DNA of 7,314 bases from Gammaproteobacteria bacterium (GTDB lineage: Bacteria > Pseudomonadota > Gammaproteobacteria > Arenicellales > Arenicellaceae): contig DNHK01000046.1 in the NCBI GenBank assembly GCA_003485905.1, forward strand, positions 1-7,314, given 5' to 3'. The notes below the pieces were generated by a model. That model did not search any database and was not told where the DNA came from. It was given only the letters and a program-made list of their open reading frames with translations. The number at the start of each line of letters is the position of its first letter. The stretch's first letter is position 1. Shown one piece after another: positions 1 through 6,094 of the stretch. The translations under genes and the position numbers were made by a program.

Positions 1-189
1 ATCGTTGCTGTCCACGGCAAGACCTGTAACTCCACCCATCTTCCAATTGTTTGGCAGATCCTTCGGCCAAGTCGGGTCAAAACTATAACTAGTTCCAGTT
101 TGTGCCTGTACTTGACCATTAGTCAGCAGCACTGCCGATGCTAAAATCGCCAGCAACCTTACTACTGCAAAGAATTTTCGATATCCCAT
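1..189 (-). CDS. Exported NHL/six-bladed beta-propeller-like protein (5' part only)
   Basis: The reading frame is open from an ATG at 187-189 to the left window edge, giving 63 N-terminal residues; the rest lies outside. The N-terminus is a Sec-type signal peptide: basic start (MGYRKFF), hydrophobic stretch, then a likely cleavage after Q-A-Q near residue 31. The mature start reads FDPTWPKDLPNNWKMGGVTG followed by LAVDSND. This pattern, an FDP.WPK.LPN.W segment leading into a G.AVD strand, resembles the first blade of secreted NHL-repeat or six-bladed beta-propeller proteins. Such proteins are often annotated as peptidyl-hydroxyglycine lyase-like or hypothetical. The propeller call is from memory of the family and no full blade is visible. 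No convincing Shine-Dalgarno precedes the ATG. The gene lies downstream of the Tat-exported hydrolase on the same strand, but a probable terminator and about 200 bp separate them, so it probably has its own promoter. Confidence 0.6.
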   Translation of the reverse strand, partial: MGYRKFFAVVRLLAILASAVLLTNGQVQAQTGTSYSFDPTWPKDLPNNWKMGGVTGLAVDSND

Positions 190-330
190 GTTTTAATTAC
201 CCATTTTGTCATTAGTTGTTCAAAATAATAAAGCCTACTCTGCAGCAGGGCTGGTCAATTTGGCGTTTGAAATACGCTACCGCTACAAACACGTACAACG
301 ACTGCCTGAGAGGACCTGCCAGTTAACACA

Positions 331-378
331 AAATAGACAAACCAAAGGCTATCGGCACCTACATCTGCACCGATAACC
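331..378 (-). terminator. Rho-independent terminator of the Tat-exported hydrolase gene
   Basis: On the minus strand, 13 nt after the hydrolase stop codon, GGTTATCGG (rc of 370-378) can pair with CCGATAGCC (rc of 347-355). This makes a 9-bp stem with one G-U pair and a 14-nt loop. A T-rich stretch (TTTGGTTTGTCTATTTTG) follows immediately. The position and architecture fit an intrinsic terminator. The T tract is interrupted by G, so efficiency may be moderate. Confidence 0.6.
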
Positions 379-390
379 TAGTCAGCCAGC

Positions 391-1665
391 CTAAACGTTA
401 GCCTGCGTTACCGCCCCGAGCTGTACAGCAGCCCAATCTTGATCGGTTGGCAAACGCAAGGCCTTAGGACCTCCAGATTTCTCTTCGTGGTGCGGGTGAC
501 CAGCACCAGACCACATTTGGCGATCGGAGTTCACCGCTGCCTGGTAAAGTCGATATGCTCCCTCAGGATCCATAATTCGATCTGTCCGTCCGTAACCAAT
601 CAACATAGGACACTCAATATTCTTTGCAACATGTTCCACCGTGTAGTCCTTAAGTTTTCGCCGCGCATCGGCCAAATCATCAGCGCCTATAATCCAGCGT
701 ACACGATCCTGAATAGGCGTATAGAATTCAAATAAATCAGACAGAACATCATGGGAACCAGCAGTAGTCCAAACCGCCTTGATTCGACTATCGCCACTGG
801 CTGCTCTCGGTGCCGAGTACCCGCCCATGCTAACCCCACGCAACCCGATACGATCCGAATCCACATCCGAGCGTGTCTCCAAATAATCAATTAGCGGTGA
901 CACCAATCTTTCAGTATCTGGCGGCATGTAAAGGTTCTGCAGTCGTTTCGGCGCACCTTGACCGGGCAAATCTACCACCAGATACGCCATACCACGTGAG
1001 GTATATCCGCCGGCACCTAGAATTGTATTTTCAGCTAGTGAGTCAGCGCCTTGATAAGCAATTACCGTTGGGAATCGCGTTCCTTCGGGTCCACCTGGCT
1101 TGCGAAAATATCCGCCCAACTGATTGCCATCAACATTGATGGTAACTCGCTCAAATGGTGCGGGTACCATTTGGTAGGCCTTATCGAAAAATTCACGAAA
1201 TTTATTGTATCCCGCCATCATGGTGTCATCTGTATCTTCTTGATAAACGATGGACAATCGATGGAAACGGCTTGCACGTAGATAGAATCGATTTGCCGAT
1301 ACATTTAGGCCCTTTTCTTCATAGCCCTGAGCGATCTCCTCATTAATCTGTGCAACCCGATTCCATTCCTCATACCAAGACAAGGGGTCGAAAGGCCGCA
1401 TTCGCTGCGCAACTTCAAGCTCATGAGGATCATCGGTGTATATAGATTGATTCAGCCGGATCTCCATTTGACCACCGCCGACGATGGGATGTCCCGTATA
1501 AAGTCTTTCTGCGTCCCGACCTGCCACATCCCCCACGTAAAGATTTCCCGGCCCCAGGTCCTGAGCAAACGCACGTGATCCGAATGCCGCTGCTACAAGT
1601 GGTGCACCAGAGGACACCCCACCCCATTTCATAAGGCTACGACGAGTAAATTTGAATTCTGACAT
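391..1665 (-). CDS. Tat-exported FrsA-like alpha/beta hydrolase (esterase/C-C hydrolase type)
   Basis: 424 residues. The N-terminus carries a twin-arginine signal: T-R-R-S-L-M-K at 7-13, an alanine-rich core, and probable cleavage after A-F-A at 32-34. The protein is therefore expected to fold in the cytoplasm and act in the periplasm. Residues about 85-165 form a helical cap region (DPLSWYEEW near 93-101, NRFYLRASRFHRLS near 125-138), as in FrsA/DUF1100-like hydrolases and 2,6-dihydroxypseudooxynicotine hydrolase relatives. The catalytic alpha/beta fold follows. The nucleophile elbow is G-V-S-M-G with Ser279, the likely acid is Asp362 in GRTDRIMDP, and the likely base is His390 in GAGHPHH; His392 and His393 are alternatives. 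The ATG at 1663-1665 is preceded by AGGGAG at 7-nt spacing, which supports this start. Upstream lies a strong promoter, downstream a terminator, so it is probably monocistronic. The substrate cannot be read from the sequence; acetyl-ester, lactone or C-C bond hydrolysis are all possible for the fold. Confidence 0.85.
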   Translation of the reverse strand: MSEFKFTRRSLMKWGGVSSGAPLVAAAFGSRAFAQDLGPGNLYVGDVAGRDAERLYTGHPIVGGGQMEIRLNQSIYTDDPHELEVAQRMRPFDPLSWYEEWNRVAQINEEIAQGYEEKGLNVSANRFYLRASRFHRLSIVYQEDTDDTMMAGYNKFREFFDKAYQMVPAPFERVTINVDGNQLGGYFRKPGGPEGTRFPTVIAYQGADSLAENTILGAGGYTSRGMAYLVVDLPGQGAPKRLQNLYMPPDTERLVSPLIDYLETRSDVDSDRIGLRGVSMGGYSAPRAASGDSRIKAVWTTAGSHDVLSDLFEFYTPIQDRVRWIIGADDLADARRKLKDYTVEHVAKNIECPMLIGYGRTDRIMDPEGAYRLYQAAVNSDRQMWSGAGHPHHEEKSGGPKALRLPTDQDWAAVQLGAVTQANV

Positions 1666-1719
1666 TGTAAAACTCCCTGATTTTATTATGGTTTAACTAA
1701 AGCGCAAAACAACCAGCAA

Positions 1720-1748
1720 GTAATATCCAACTAAGCAACGTATGTCAA
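1720..1748 (-). promoter_or_regulatory. Sigma70 promoter of the Tat-exported hydrolase gene
   Basis: Read on the minus strand, a perfect -35 TTGACA (rc of 1743-1748) is followed by exactly 17 bp and then TATTAC (rc of 1720-1725), a 4/6 match to the -10 consensus. Transcription would start near 1713, giving a leader of about 48 nt that includes the AGGGAG ribosome binding site. The perfect -35 suggests sizeable basal expression. Confidence 0.6.
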
Positions 1749-1759
1749 TAAGCTAATTC

Positions 1760-1773
1760 ACAATAATTATTGT
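1760..1773. promoter_or_regulatory. 14-bp perfect palindrome, candidate operator
   Basis: ACAATAATTATTGT is identical to its own reverse complement. Its centre is about 53 bp upstream of the predicted hydrolase transcription start, just behind the -35 element, where activator sites commonly sit. AT-rich palindromes of this size also arise by chance, and the binding protein is unknown. Confidence 0.35.
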
Positions 1774-1782
1774 AAGCGTTGA

Positions 1783-1797
1783 ACTGCCGTAGGCAGT
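1783..1797. repeat. Inverted repeat ACTGCC-gta-GGCAGT
   Basis: Two perfect 6-bp arms (1783-1788 and 1792-1797) are separated by 3 bp. It lies between the divergently transcribed hydrolase and small membrane protein genes. There is no T tract, so it is not a typical terminator; it could be an operator dyad. Function is not determinable from sequence alone. Confidence 0.35.
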
Positions 1798-1865
1798 ACG
1801 TCGCACGATAAAACCGAATATTCGAATAAACCTATCTACCGGCATCATTCCTATCCAACCCAATC

Positions 1866-1879
1866 TTGATCCAGATCAA
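1866..1879 (+). promoter_or_regulatory. FNR/ANR binding box upstream of the small membrane protein
   Basis: TTGATCCAGATCAA matches the FNR/ANR consensus TTGAT-N4-ATCAA at every defined position. Downstream, TGC-TACGCT (extended -10, hexamer 1901-1906) or TATAGC (1906-1911) could serve as the -10. They put the transcription start near 1913-1918 and the box centre at about -40 to -46, the position of class II FNR-activated promoters. No good -35 hexamer is present, as expected for an activator-dependent promoter. Inference: the downstream gene at 1945 is switched on under oxygen limitation. Confidence 0.75.
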
Positions 1880-1931
1880 TTGTTGTTCAGAGCCGGTTGC
1901 TACGCTATAGCTTACTCAATGTCTCTCACCT

Positions 1932-1940
1932 TAAGGAGGT
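1932..1940 (+). promoter_or_regulatory. Near-ideal ribosome binding site of the 38-aa gene
   Basis: TAAGGAGGT is fully complementary to the 3' end of 16S rRNA, and its GGAGG core ends 5 nt before the ATG at 1945. No other gene in the window has as strong a site. This is the main reason for treating the short frame as a real, well-translated gene. Confidence 0.8.
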
Positions 1941-1944
1941 CCGC

Positions 1945-2061
1945 ATGGATCAAGTAATCTTCACTATCGCCGCCGCACTAGCCATCGTGTCAGTAGGCAG
2001 CATTATAGGAATATTGATTGCTATTGGTTCCGGCAAACTATACAACGGAATCCATGAATAG
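1945..2061 (+). CDS. 38-residue single-span membrane protein under FNR-box control
   Basis: The frame ATG...TAG encodes MDQVIFTIAAALAIVSVGSI followed by IGILIAIGSGKLYNGIHE. Residues about 4-28 form one uninterrupted hydrophobic helix. They include a small-residue packing pattern G18-x3-G22-x3-A26 of the kind that drives helix-helix association. The tail from K31 to E38 is short and polar. The gene has its own probable promoter with a perfect FNR/ANR box and a near-perfect ribosome binding site, and no gene overlaps it. I do not recognise the family. It has the size of small accessory subunits of terminal oxidases such as CydX or CcoM, but it does not look like the sequences I recall for either, and no oxidase gene is nearby. 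Plausible roles are a small subunit or modulator of a low-oxygen respiratory complex. It was probably missed by gene callers because of its length. Confidence 0.75.
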   Translation: MDQVIFTIAAALAIVSVGSIIGILIAIGSGKLYNGIHE

Positions 2062-2084
2062 CATGTAAATTAGACGACGCTTTC

Positions 2085-2142
2085 TTAGCGAGGTTTCTAC
2101 TAGCGATAGCGTAGTATTAGTAGAACTTACGGCTAGCGCTAA
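2085..2142. repeat. Nested inverted repeats between convergent genes
   Basis: Between the end of the 38-aa gene and the end of the convergent lipoprotein gene, TTAGCG (2085-2090) is complementary to CGCTAA (2137-2142). Inside this pair, TTCTACTA (2095-2102) is complementary to TAGTAGAA (2118-2125). The pentamer TAGCG occurs four times in this stretch. Such a folded element between convergent genes could end transcription from both sides, but neither side has a clear T tract. A different structural or protein-binding role is equally possible. Confidence 0.4.
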
Positions 2143-2162
2143 TTCCTCACCAACCTGTTAGT

Positions 2163-3047
2163 CTAATTAACAACCTTGCTAGATAAATCATCAAGAATAT
2201 CTGCGATGGCGATCATGCGAGTCTCAACAGATAACTTTTGATCGTCCGTCATACTGATTAATAGCTCATGCAACATGGATTCCAACCGGCTGACGTTATT
2301 CTCCCATTCCTCTGGCGTAAGCTCCTCCTCTAGTTGATAGCCAAGTGCTAGGTGCCTTTTAAGTACAGTCAGATTGGGCGACCCAGCTTGTTGATCTATC
2401 ATACTAAACAGCTCTTCTACCCAATTTCGCCAAAGTGCCCAATCTTCCCCCTGATCGTCATCACCGACAGCCCGCCCCTCAAAGCGATTTGTCATAATAG
2501 CGACTTGCTCAGAAGATAAGCGCCAACCTATCTGCTTAAAGATATTGGTCATCCGGTCCACTTGTCGCCGTACTCTAGCTTCAGGCGTTCGCTTATCTCG
2601 CCTTTCTTTAGCTTCGCGAAATATCTCATCAACATGATCCCTCGCTTGAGCCAACTGCTCCGGTGATACGGTTAACAGTATTTCTGGGGACTTGTTTAAC
2701 GGAAACTCGATATTAAAATCACGCCGGAAAGCCAACCCATCTCGAATCAATTGAGCGACCCCGGATCGGTCGGGCTCTTGGCTTTTTATCAATGGCACAA
2801 AGCTGGTTCGAACCCACTCACTGTATCTAGGTAATTCATTCCTACGGTGCCATAAATGGAAGGCGCTAACCTCCACATCCAACCAGAGCTCCTGCTCAGG
2901 CGTTAAATCAGCGTATTCACGAAAGGTTTTTTCGATCTCGTTATCGAGCCGTTCGTATAAAGCATCAATTACAAAACCATTCGCCCCGCAGGACAACAGC
3001 ACGACACTCACTGCAACAACAGCTAATTTCTTCACCCACCTTTCCAT
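2163..3047 (-). CDS. DUF6279-type lipoprotein
   Basis: 294 residues. The N-terminus is a lipoprotein signal: basic MERWVKK, a hydrophobic core, and a lipobox L17-L18-S19-C20. Lipidation at Cys20 is expected, and with Gly rather than Asp at +2 the default is outer-membrane sorting. The mature protein is helical and highly charged. The segment ALYERLDNEIEK...YADLTPEQELWLD...WHRRNELPRYSEW (about 29-83) matches the pattern I know from the gammaproteobacterial DUF6279 family: Y.R.D-type start, DLT.EQ..WLD, then W.R..ELPRY. The length of about 290 is also usual for that family. Two further TPEQ/SPEQ/TPEEW-type helix starts recur along the chain. No catalytic motif is visible and the family has no established function. 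The ATG at 3045-3047 is preceded by AAGGAG at a rather long 11-nt spacing. It is divergent from the DUF442-rimO unit and convergent with the 38-aa gene. Confidence 0.8.
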   Translation of the reverse strand: MERWVKKLAVVAVSVVLLSCGANGFVIDALYERLDNEIEKTFREYADLTPEQELWLDVEVSAFHLWHRRNELPRYSEWVRTSFVPLIKSQEPDRSGVAQLIRDGLAFRRDFNIEFPLNKSPEILLTVSPEQLAQARDHVDEIFREAKERRDKRTPEARVRRQVDRMTNIFKQIGWRLSSEQVAIMTNRFEGRAVGDDDQGEDWALWRNWVEELFSMIDQQAGSPNLTVLKRHLALGYQLEEELTPEEWENNVSRLESMLHELLISMTDDQKLSVETRMIAIADILDDLSSKVVN

Positions 3048-3178
3048 ACTCTCGAATACTCCTTTCGTTTAAACCCGCACTAGCTATATATAAAACAGTT
3101 TCGCTAGACTTCGTTTCGGTTTAGCGCAGCGAAGTGGCATAATCGCCCCGAAAACCTAGTCAGGCAAGAACCATTACC
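3048..3178. promoter_or_regulatory. Divergent promoter region between the lipoprotein and DUF442-rimO
   Basis: For the plus-strand unit, CATAAT at 3138-3143 is preceded by TG-g (3135-3137), an extended -10, with a poor -35 (TTTCGG or TTCGGT near 3114-3120). The start would be near 3150. For the minus-strand lipoprotein gene, a TATATATA tract at 3085-3092 could supply a -10, with no good -35. Competing 5-6 bp inverted repeats overlap the plus promoter: TTCGCT 3100-3105 with AGCGAA 3128-3133, ACTTCG 3108-3113 with CGAAGT 3130-3135, and CGCTA 3102-3106 with TAGCG 3122-3126. These may be operators or coincidence. Confidence 0.4.
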
Positions 3179-3610
3179 ATGCAGCAACTATTTCAAAACC
3201 TACTCGTCGCAGGCCAATTGCAGGCGGATGATTTTAAACTCGCAAAAGAAAAAGGCGTCACGGTTATCATAAACAACCGACCCGACGACGAACAAGTTGG
3301 GCAGTTGAGCTCGACAGAAGCTAAGGTGCTTTGCGACGAGCTCGGTATCGAATACCACTACCTACCTATGGAAAACGGCAAACCATTACCCGATGGTTTG
3401 GTCGAACAAGTCTCCTCAGTAATTGACAATGCCACCGGCACCGTACTTGCTCATTGCCGCAGCGGAATGAGAAGCACGATTTTGTGGGCTCTGGGTAAAG
3501 TAAGCCAGGGCAAATTAACGTCTGATGAAGCGTTTGCCTGTGCAAACAATGCAGGAATAAATCTGTCTAACGTAAAACCCATGCTCGATTCAATTCAACC
3601 CGAGACATAG
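3179..3610 (+). CDS. DUF442 / TIGR01244-family sulfurtransferase
   Basis: 143 residues, with no signal peptide, so cytoplasmic. The N-terminal half has the family hallmark INNRPDDE (31-38), and the C-terminal half a rhodanese-type active loop H-C-R-S-G-M-R-S with Cys93. The loop would hold a persulfide on Cys93, cradled by backbone amides and the arginines. Proteins of this family (also the N-terminal domain of Blh-type proteins) resemble dual-specificity phosphatases in fold. However, the spacing here is C-x4-R with a following S, as in rhodaneses, rather than the phosphatase C-x5-R, so sulfur transfer is the better reading. The full length fits the stand-alone form. The start ATG has only a weak AGGCAAG-like ribosome binding site. 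The gene ends 15 nt before rimO on the same strand with no terminator between, so the two are almost certainly co-transcribed. Confidence 0.85.
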   Translation: MQQLFQNLLVAGQLQADDFKLAKEKGVTVIINNRPDDEQVGQLSSTEAKVLCDELGIEYHYLPMENGKPLPDGLVEQVSSVIDNATGTVLAHCRSGMRSTILWALGKVSQGKLTSDEAFACANNAGINLSNVKPMLDSIQPET

Positions 3611-3625
3611 AAGCGTATCCGCCTT

Positions 3626-4951
3626 ATGCAAGAGAATGCTTCCCACAAAGTTGGATTTATTAGCCTCGGTTGCCCAAAAGCTTTAGTTGATTCCGAACGG
3701 ATATTGACAGAGCTAAAATCGGATGGCTATGATGTCGTGCCCACCTACGATCAAGCAGATTTAGTAATCGTTAATACATGTGGATTTATTGATGCCGCCA
3801 AGGCCGAATCCCTAGAAACCATTGGCGAAGCGCTTAATGAGAACGGCAAAGTTATTGTTACCGGGTGCATGGGTGCCAATGCTGAAGACATAACCATTCA
3901 TCATCCAAGTGTACTAAGCGTGACCGGACCACAAGCCTATGAAGAAGTGATGTCCGCCGTACATCAACACCTTCCCAAGCCGACGAATCATGCCCCTTTT
4001 GATCCACTTGTTCCTCCACAAGGGGTCAAACTAACCCCCCGGCACTATGCTTACCTTAAAATTTCTGAAGGTTGCAACCACCGTTGCAGCTTTTGCATCA
4101 TTCCATCCATGCGCGGCAATCTGGTTAGTCGCCCCGCCGACGCGGTGTTGGCGGAAGCGGAACGCCTGGTCGAATCTGGTGTACAAGAAATTTTGGTGAT
4201 ATCACAGGATACCAGCGCGTATGGCGTCGATTTAAAATATAAGACCACGTTTTGGAACGGTCGTCCGGTTAAAACCAACATGGTTGAACTGGCAAAAGCG
4301 TTGGGGTCTCTTGGTGTTTGGGTTCGTATGCACTATGTCTACCCCTACCCGCATGTTGATGATGTGATCCCATTAATGGCCGATAATATCGTATTGCCAT
4401 ACCTAGATATCCCATTCCAACATGGGAGCCCAAAAATTCTTAAGGCTATGAAGCGCCCCGGCCAAATTGAAAAAACTCTTGATCGGGTCCATGCCTGGCG
4501 CAAACAATGCCCAGATTTGACCATTCGAAGTACATTTATCGTCGGGTTTCCGGGCGAAACAGATGAAGATTTTCAAATGCTGTTGGATTTTCAGCGTGAA
4601 GCGCAACTCGATAGAGTTGGATGTTTTCAATACTCGCCTGTCGACGGTGCCAGCGCAAATAAACTAGCGGATCATGTACCTGAAGATGTTAAGCAAGAAC
4701 GACACGCCATATTCATGGAAGCACAAGCGGGTATTAGCACTCAAAGACTAAGCAGTAAAGTGGGGAAAAATATCGAGGTTCTAATCGACCAGATTGGCGA
4801 TGACGGAGCCATTGGACGAAGCTGGGCGGATGCCCCTGAAATTGACGGCCGAGTATTACTCGAAGATGAATTCGATCACAAACCTGGAGATCGGGTGCAA
4901 GCGGTTGTTGAAGAAGCCGATACGCATGATTTGTGGGCTCGCTCGATATAA
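3626..4951 (+). CDS. rimO: Ribosomal protein S12 methylthiotransferase RimO
   Basis: 441 residues, the usual RimO length. RimO is a radical-SAM enzyme that adds a methylthio group to the beta carbon of a conserved aspartate in ribosomal protein S12 (Asp88 in E. coli). The N-terminal methylthiotransferase domain carries the three cysteines of the auxiliary [4Fe-4S] cluster: Cys16 ([12 protein letters not shown]), Cys52 (NTCGFID) and Cys81 (TGCMGA). The radical-SAM CxxxCxxC motif is at Cys150, Cys154 and Cys157 ([17 protein letters not shown]). Further RimO signatures include [39 protein letters not shown] and [13 protein letters not shown]-terminal TRAM domain (about 375-441) follows, with [12 protein letters not shown]. 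Alignment to E. coli RimO from memory is close throughout. One small difference is MRGNLVSRP, where E. coli has MRGDLVSRP. There is no clear Shine-Dalgarno, so translation may be coupled to the upstream DUF442 gene, 15 nt away. It is convergent with the lipoprotein gene ending at 5026. Confidence 0.97.
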   Translation: MQENASHKVGFISLGCPKALVDSERILTELKSDGYDVVPTYDQADLVIVNTCGFIDAAKAESLETIGEALNENGKVIVTGCMGANAEDITIHHPSVLSVTGPQAYEEVMSAVHQHLPKPTNHAPFDPLVPPQGVKLTPRHYAYLKISEGCNHRCSFCIIPSMRGNLVSRPADAVLAEAERLVESGVQEILVISQDTSAYGVDLKYKTTFWNGRPVKTNMVELAKALGSLGVWVRMHYVYPYPHVDDVIPLMADNIVLPYLDIPFQHGSPKILKAMKRPGQIEKTLDRVHAWRKQCPDLTIRSTFIVGFPGETDEDFQMLLDFQREAQLDRVGCFQYSPVDGASANKLADHVPEDVKQERHAIFMEAQAGISTQRLSSKVGKNIEVLIDQIGDDGAIGRSWADAPEIDGRVLLEDEFDHKPGDRVQAVVEEADTHDLWARSI

Positions 4952-5025
4952 GCCCGATCAATACAAATTTCAACGCACCTATAACAACATCATACAACGA
5001 TATAGTAACGCCAAAACGCAAGCAA

Positions 5026-5472
5026 CTACTGACTATCAGACTCGCCACTTAAAGACGCTTCTTCATCATCCAAAGCGTCGGTAACCGGATTATCGTTTTG
5101 CACATTCGCTATGTTCTGCAGCGCTCCGCCAAAATCAATCTCACCAGATTGCACACTAGTCGACACGGGCTCTTCTGGGGCTGGCACTTTCGCTGCAGCA
5201 GCAGGGTTCTCTCGCTCGGCAAGTGCCGTATAGAATGTCGGGCATTGCAGACTGTTCCACATTTTTTGCGACATCTCGCTGGTCTCTAATGACGACAACA
5301 AATCATCGCAACGAGTCTTACGGGTATCTAATATTTTACTATTAGTCGCACGCACCTCATCAATTTGACTGGTATCTGGCGATTGACTTGTTGCAGGTTC
5401 AGAGTCGCAACCACTTAGCAACACCCCAAGCCACAGGATGGCCAGCGAATTGAATTTAATCAGCTGCCGCAT
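5026..5472 (-). CDS. Small lipoprotein encoded overlapping msrA
   Basis: 148 residues, family not recognised. The signal peptide is basic MRQLIK, a hydrophobic core, and a textbook lipobox L-S-G-C with Cys22. Asp23 at +2 would favour retention in the inner membrane by the E. coli Lol rule. The mature part has a low-complexity Ser/Thr/Pro-rich linker, then a short helical segment with two cysteines, Cys55 and Cys77, spaced so that they could form a disulfide in the periplasm. After that come an Ala/Pro/Glu-rich stretch and an acidic tail ([17 protein letters not shown]). The start codon lies inside the 3' end of msrA (17-nt overlap), which indicates a shared transcript and probable translational coupling. 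No catalytic motif is visible. The link to methionine sulfoxide repair is inferred from position only. Confidence 0.75.
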   Translation of the reverse strand: MRQLIKFNSLAILWLGVLLSGCDSEPATSQSPDTSQIDEVRATNSKILDTRKTRCDDLLSSLETSEMSQKMWNSLQCPTFYTALAERENPAAAAKVPAPEEPVSTSVQSGEIDFGGALQNIANVQNDNPVTDALDDEEASLSGESDSQ

Positions 5473-6094
5473 ACGTCACCCCGGTGCCACCTAACCCACA
5501 ATACCCCGCAGGATTCTTAGCTAAATACTGCTGATGATAGTCTTCAGCGTAATAAAACTCACCTGCAGCTTGTATTTCAGTAGTAATGTCCCCCATGTTC
5601 GCAGCACGCAGAACCTTTTGGTAATTCCGTTTACTTTCTTGCGCTAGGTTATATTGCTCCTCCGTACTTGTATAAATGCCTGATCGATACTGAGTACCTG
5701 CATCGTTACCCTGACGCATCCCTTGAGTTGGATTATGCCCCTCCCAAAATGTTTTAAGCAGTTCGTTAAAACCGATTTCTTGAGGACGATACACGACCAA
5801 AACAACCTCATTGTGCCCAGTCTGGCCGCTACAAACCTCTTGATAGGTAGGGTTTAAAGTAAAACCTGCTGAATAACCAACGGCCGTCGTCACCACTCCA
5901 GGCAACTGCCAAAACTTTTTTTCTGCCCCCCAAAAACAACCCATCCCAAAAATTACTGATAATGCTCCGTCTTCAAAAGGCTCTTTCAACGGCTCACCGC
6001 ATACGTAATGCGTGTGCGATGTTTCTATTGGATCAGGGCGGCCTGGCAACGCTTCCGCCTCAGATATGATATTTGTCTTGCTACTAGAAAACAT
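5456..6094 (-). CDS. msrA: Peptide methionine-(S)-S-oxide reductase MsrA, E. coli type
   Basis: 212 residues, the same length as E. coli MsrA. It reduces the S-epimer of methionine sulfoxide in proteins and has no signal peptide, so it is cytoplasmic. The catalytic motif is G-C-F-W-G with nucleophile Cys53. Other family signatures are CSGQTGHNE (Cys88), [17 protein letters not shown] and [12 protein letters not shown]. The resolving cysteine is Cys199 in [10 protein letters not shown], equivalent to E. coli Cys198. The second recycling cysteine (E. coli Cys206 in GVCLPP) is replaced by Thr207 in GVTYAAAD. The N-terminal extension (about 1-47, with ALPGRPDPI) is the kind seen in the E. coli branch. 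The ATG at 6092-6094 is preceded by CGAGG at a good 6-nt spacing. It is the first gene of a two-gene unit with the overlapping lipoprotein, and divergent from the SRPBCC gene. Confidence 0.96.
   Translation of the reverse strand: MFSSSKTNIISEAEALPGRPDPIETSHTHYVCGEPLKEPFEDGALSVIFGMGCFWGAEKKFWQLPGVVTTAVGYSAGFTLNPTYQEVCSGQTGHNEVVLVVYRPQEIGFNELLKTFWEGHNPTQGMRQGNDAGTQYRSGIYTSTEEQYNLAQESKRNYQKVLRAANMGDITTEIQAAGEFYYAEDYHQQYLAKNPAGYCGLGGTGVTYAAAD

Noticed and set aside
439..1346. Plus-strand frames of 63-98 codons opposite the hydrolase gene
   Set aside because: They lie antisense within a clearly conserved alpha/beta hydrolase, have no ribosome binding sites and show no recognisable protein features.
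1815..1828. Overlapping palindromes CGAATATTCG and TATTCGAATA as an operator
   Set aside because: Short, AT-rich and overlapping; expected by chance in this composition, and not well placed relative to either promoter.
3269..3500. Reading the DUF442 protein as a dual-specificity phosphatase
   Set aside because: The active loop CRSGMRS has rhodanese spacing and composition rather than the phosphatase HC-x5-R pattern.
4105..4140. Asp-to-Asn change after the RimO radical-SAM motif (MRGNLVSRP) as an inactivating change
   Set aside because: All six cluster cysteines and the surrounding signatures are intact, so a functional enzyme is the simplest reading.
4935..4955. GGGCT...AGCCC hairpin overlapping the rimO stop codon as a terminator
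   Set aside because: The stem is only 5 bp, the loop is 11 nt, and no T tract follows on either strand.
4734..5084. Frames on both strands across the rimO 3' end and the convergent junction
   Set aside because: They overlap the conserved TRAM domain of RimO or the lipoprotein gene, and their translations look like out-of-frame sequence.
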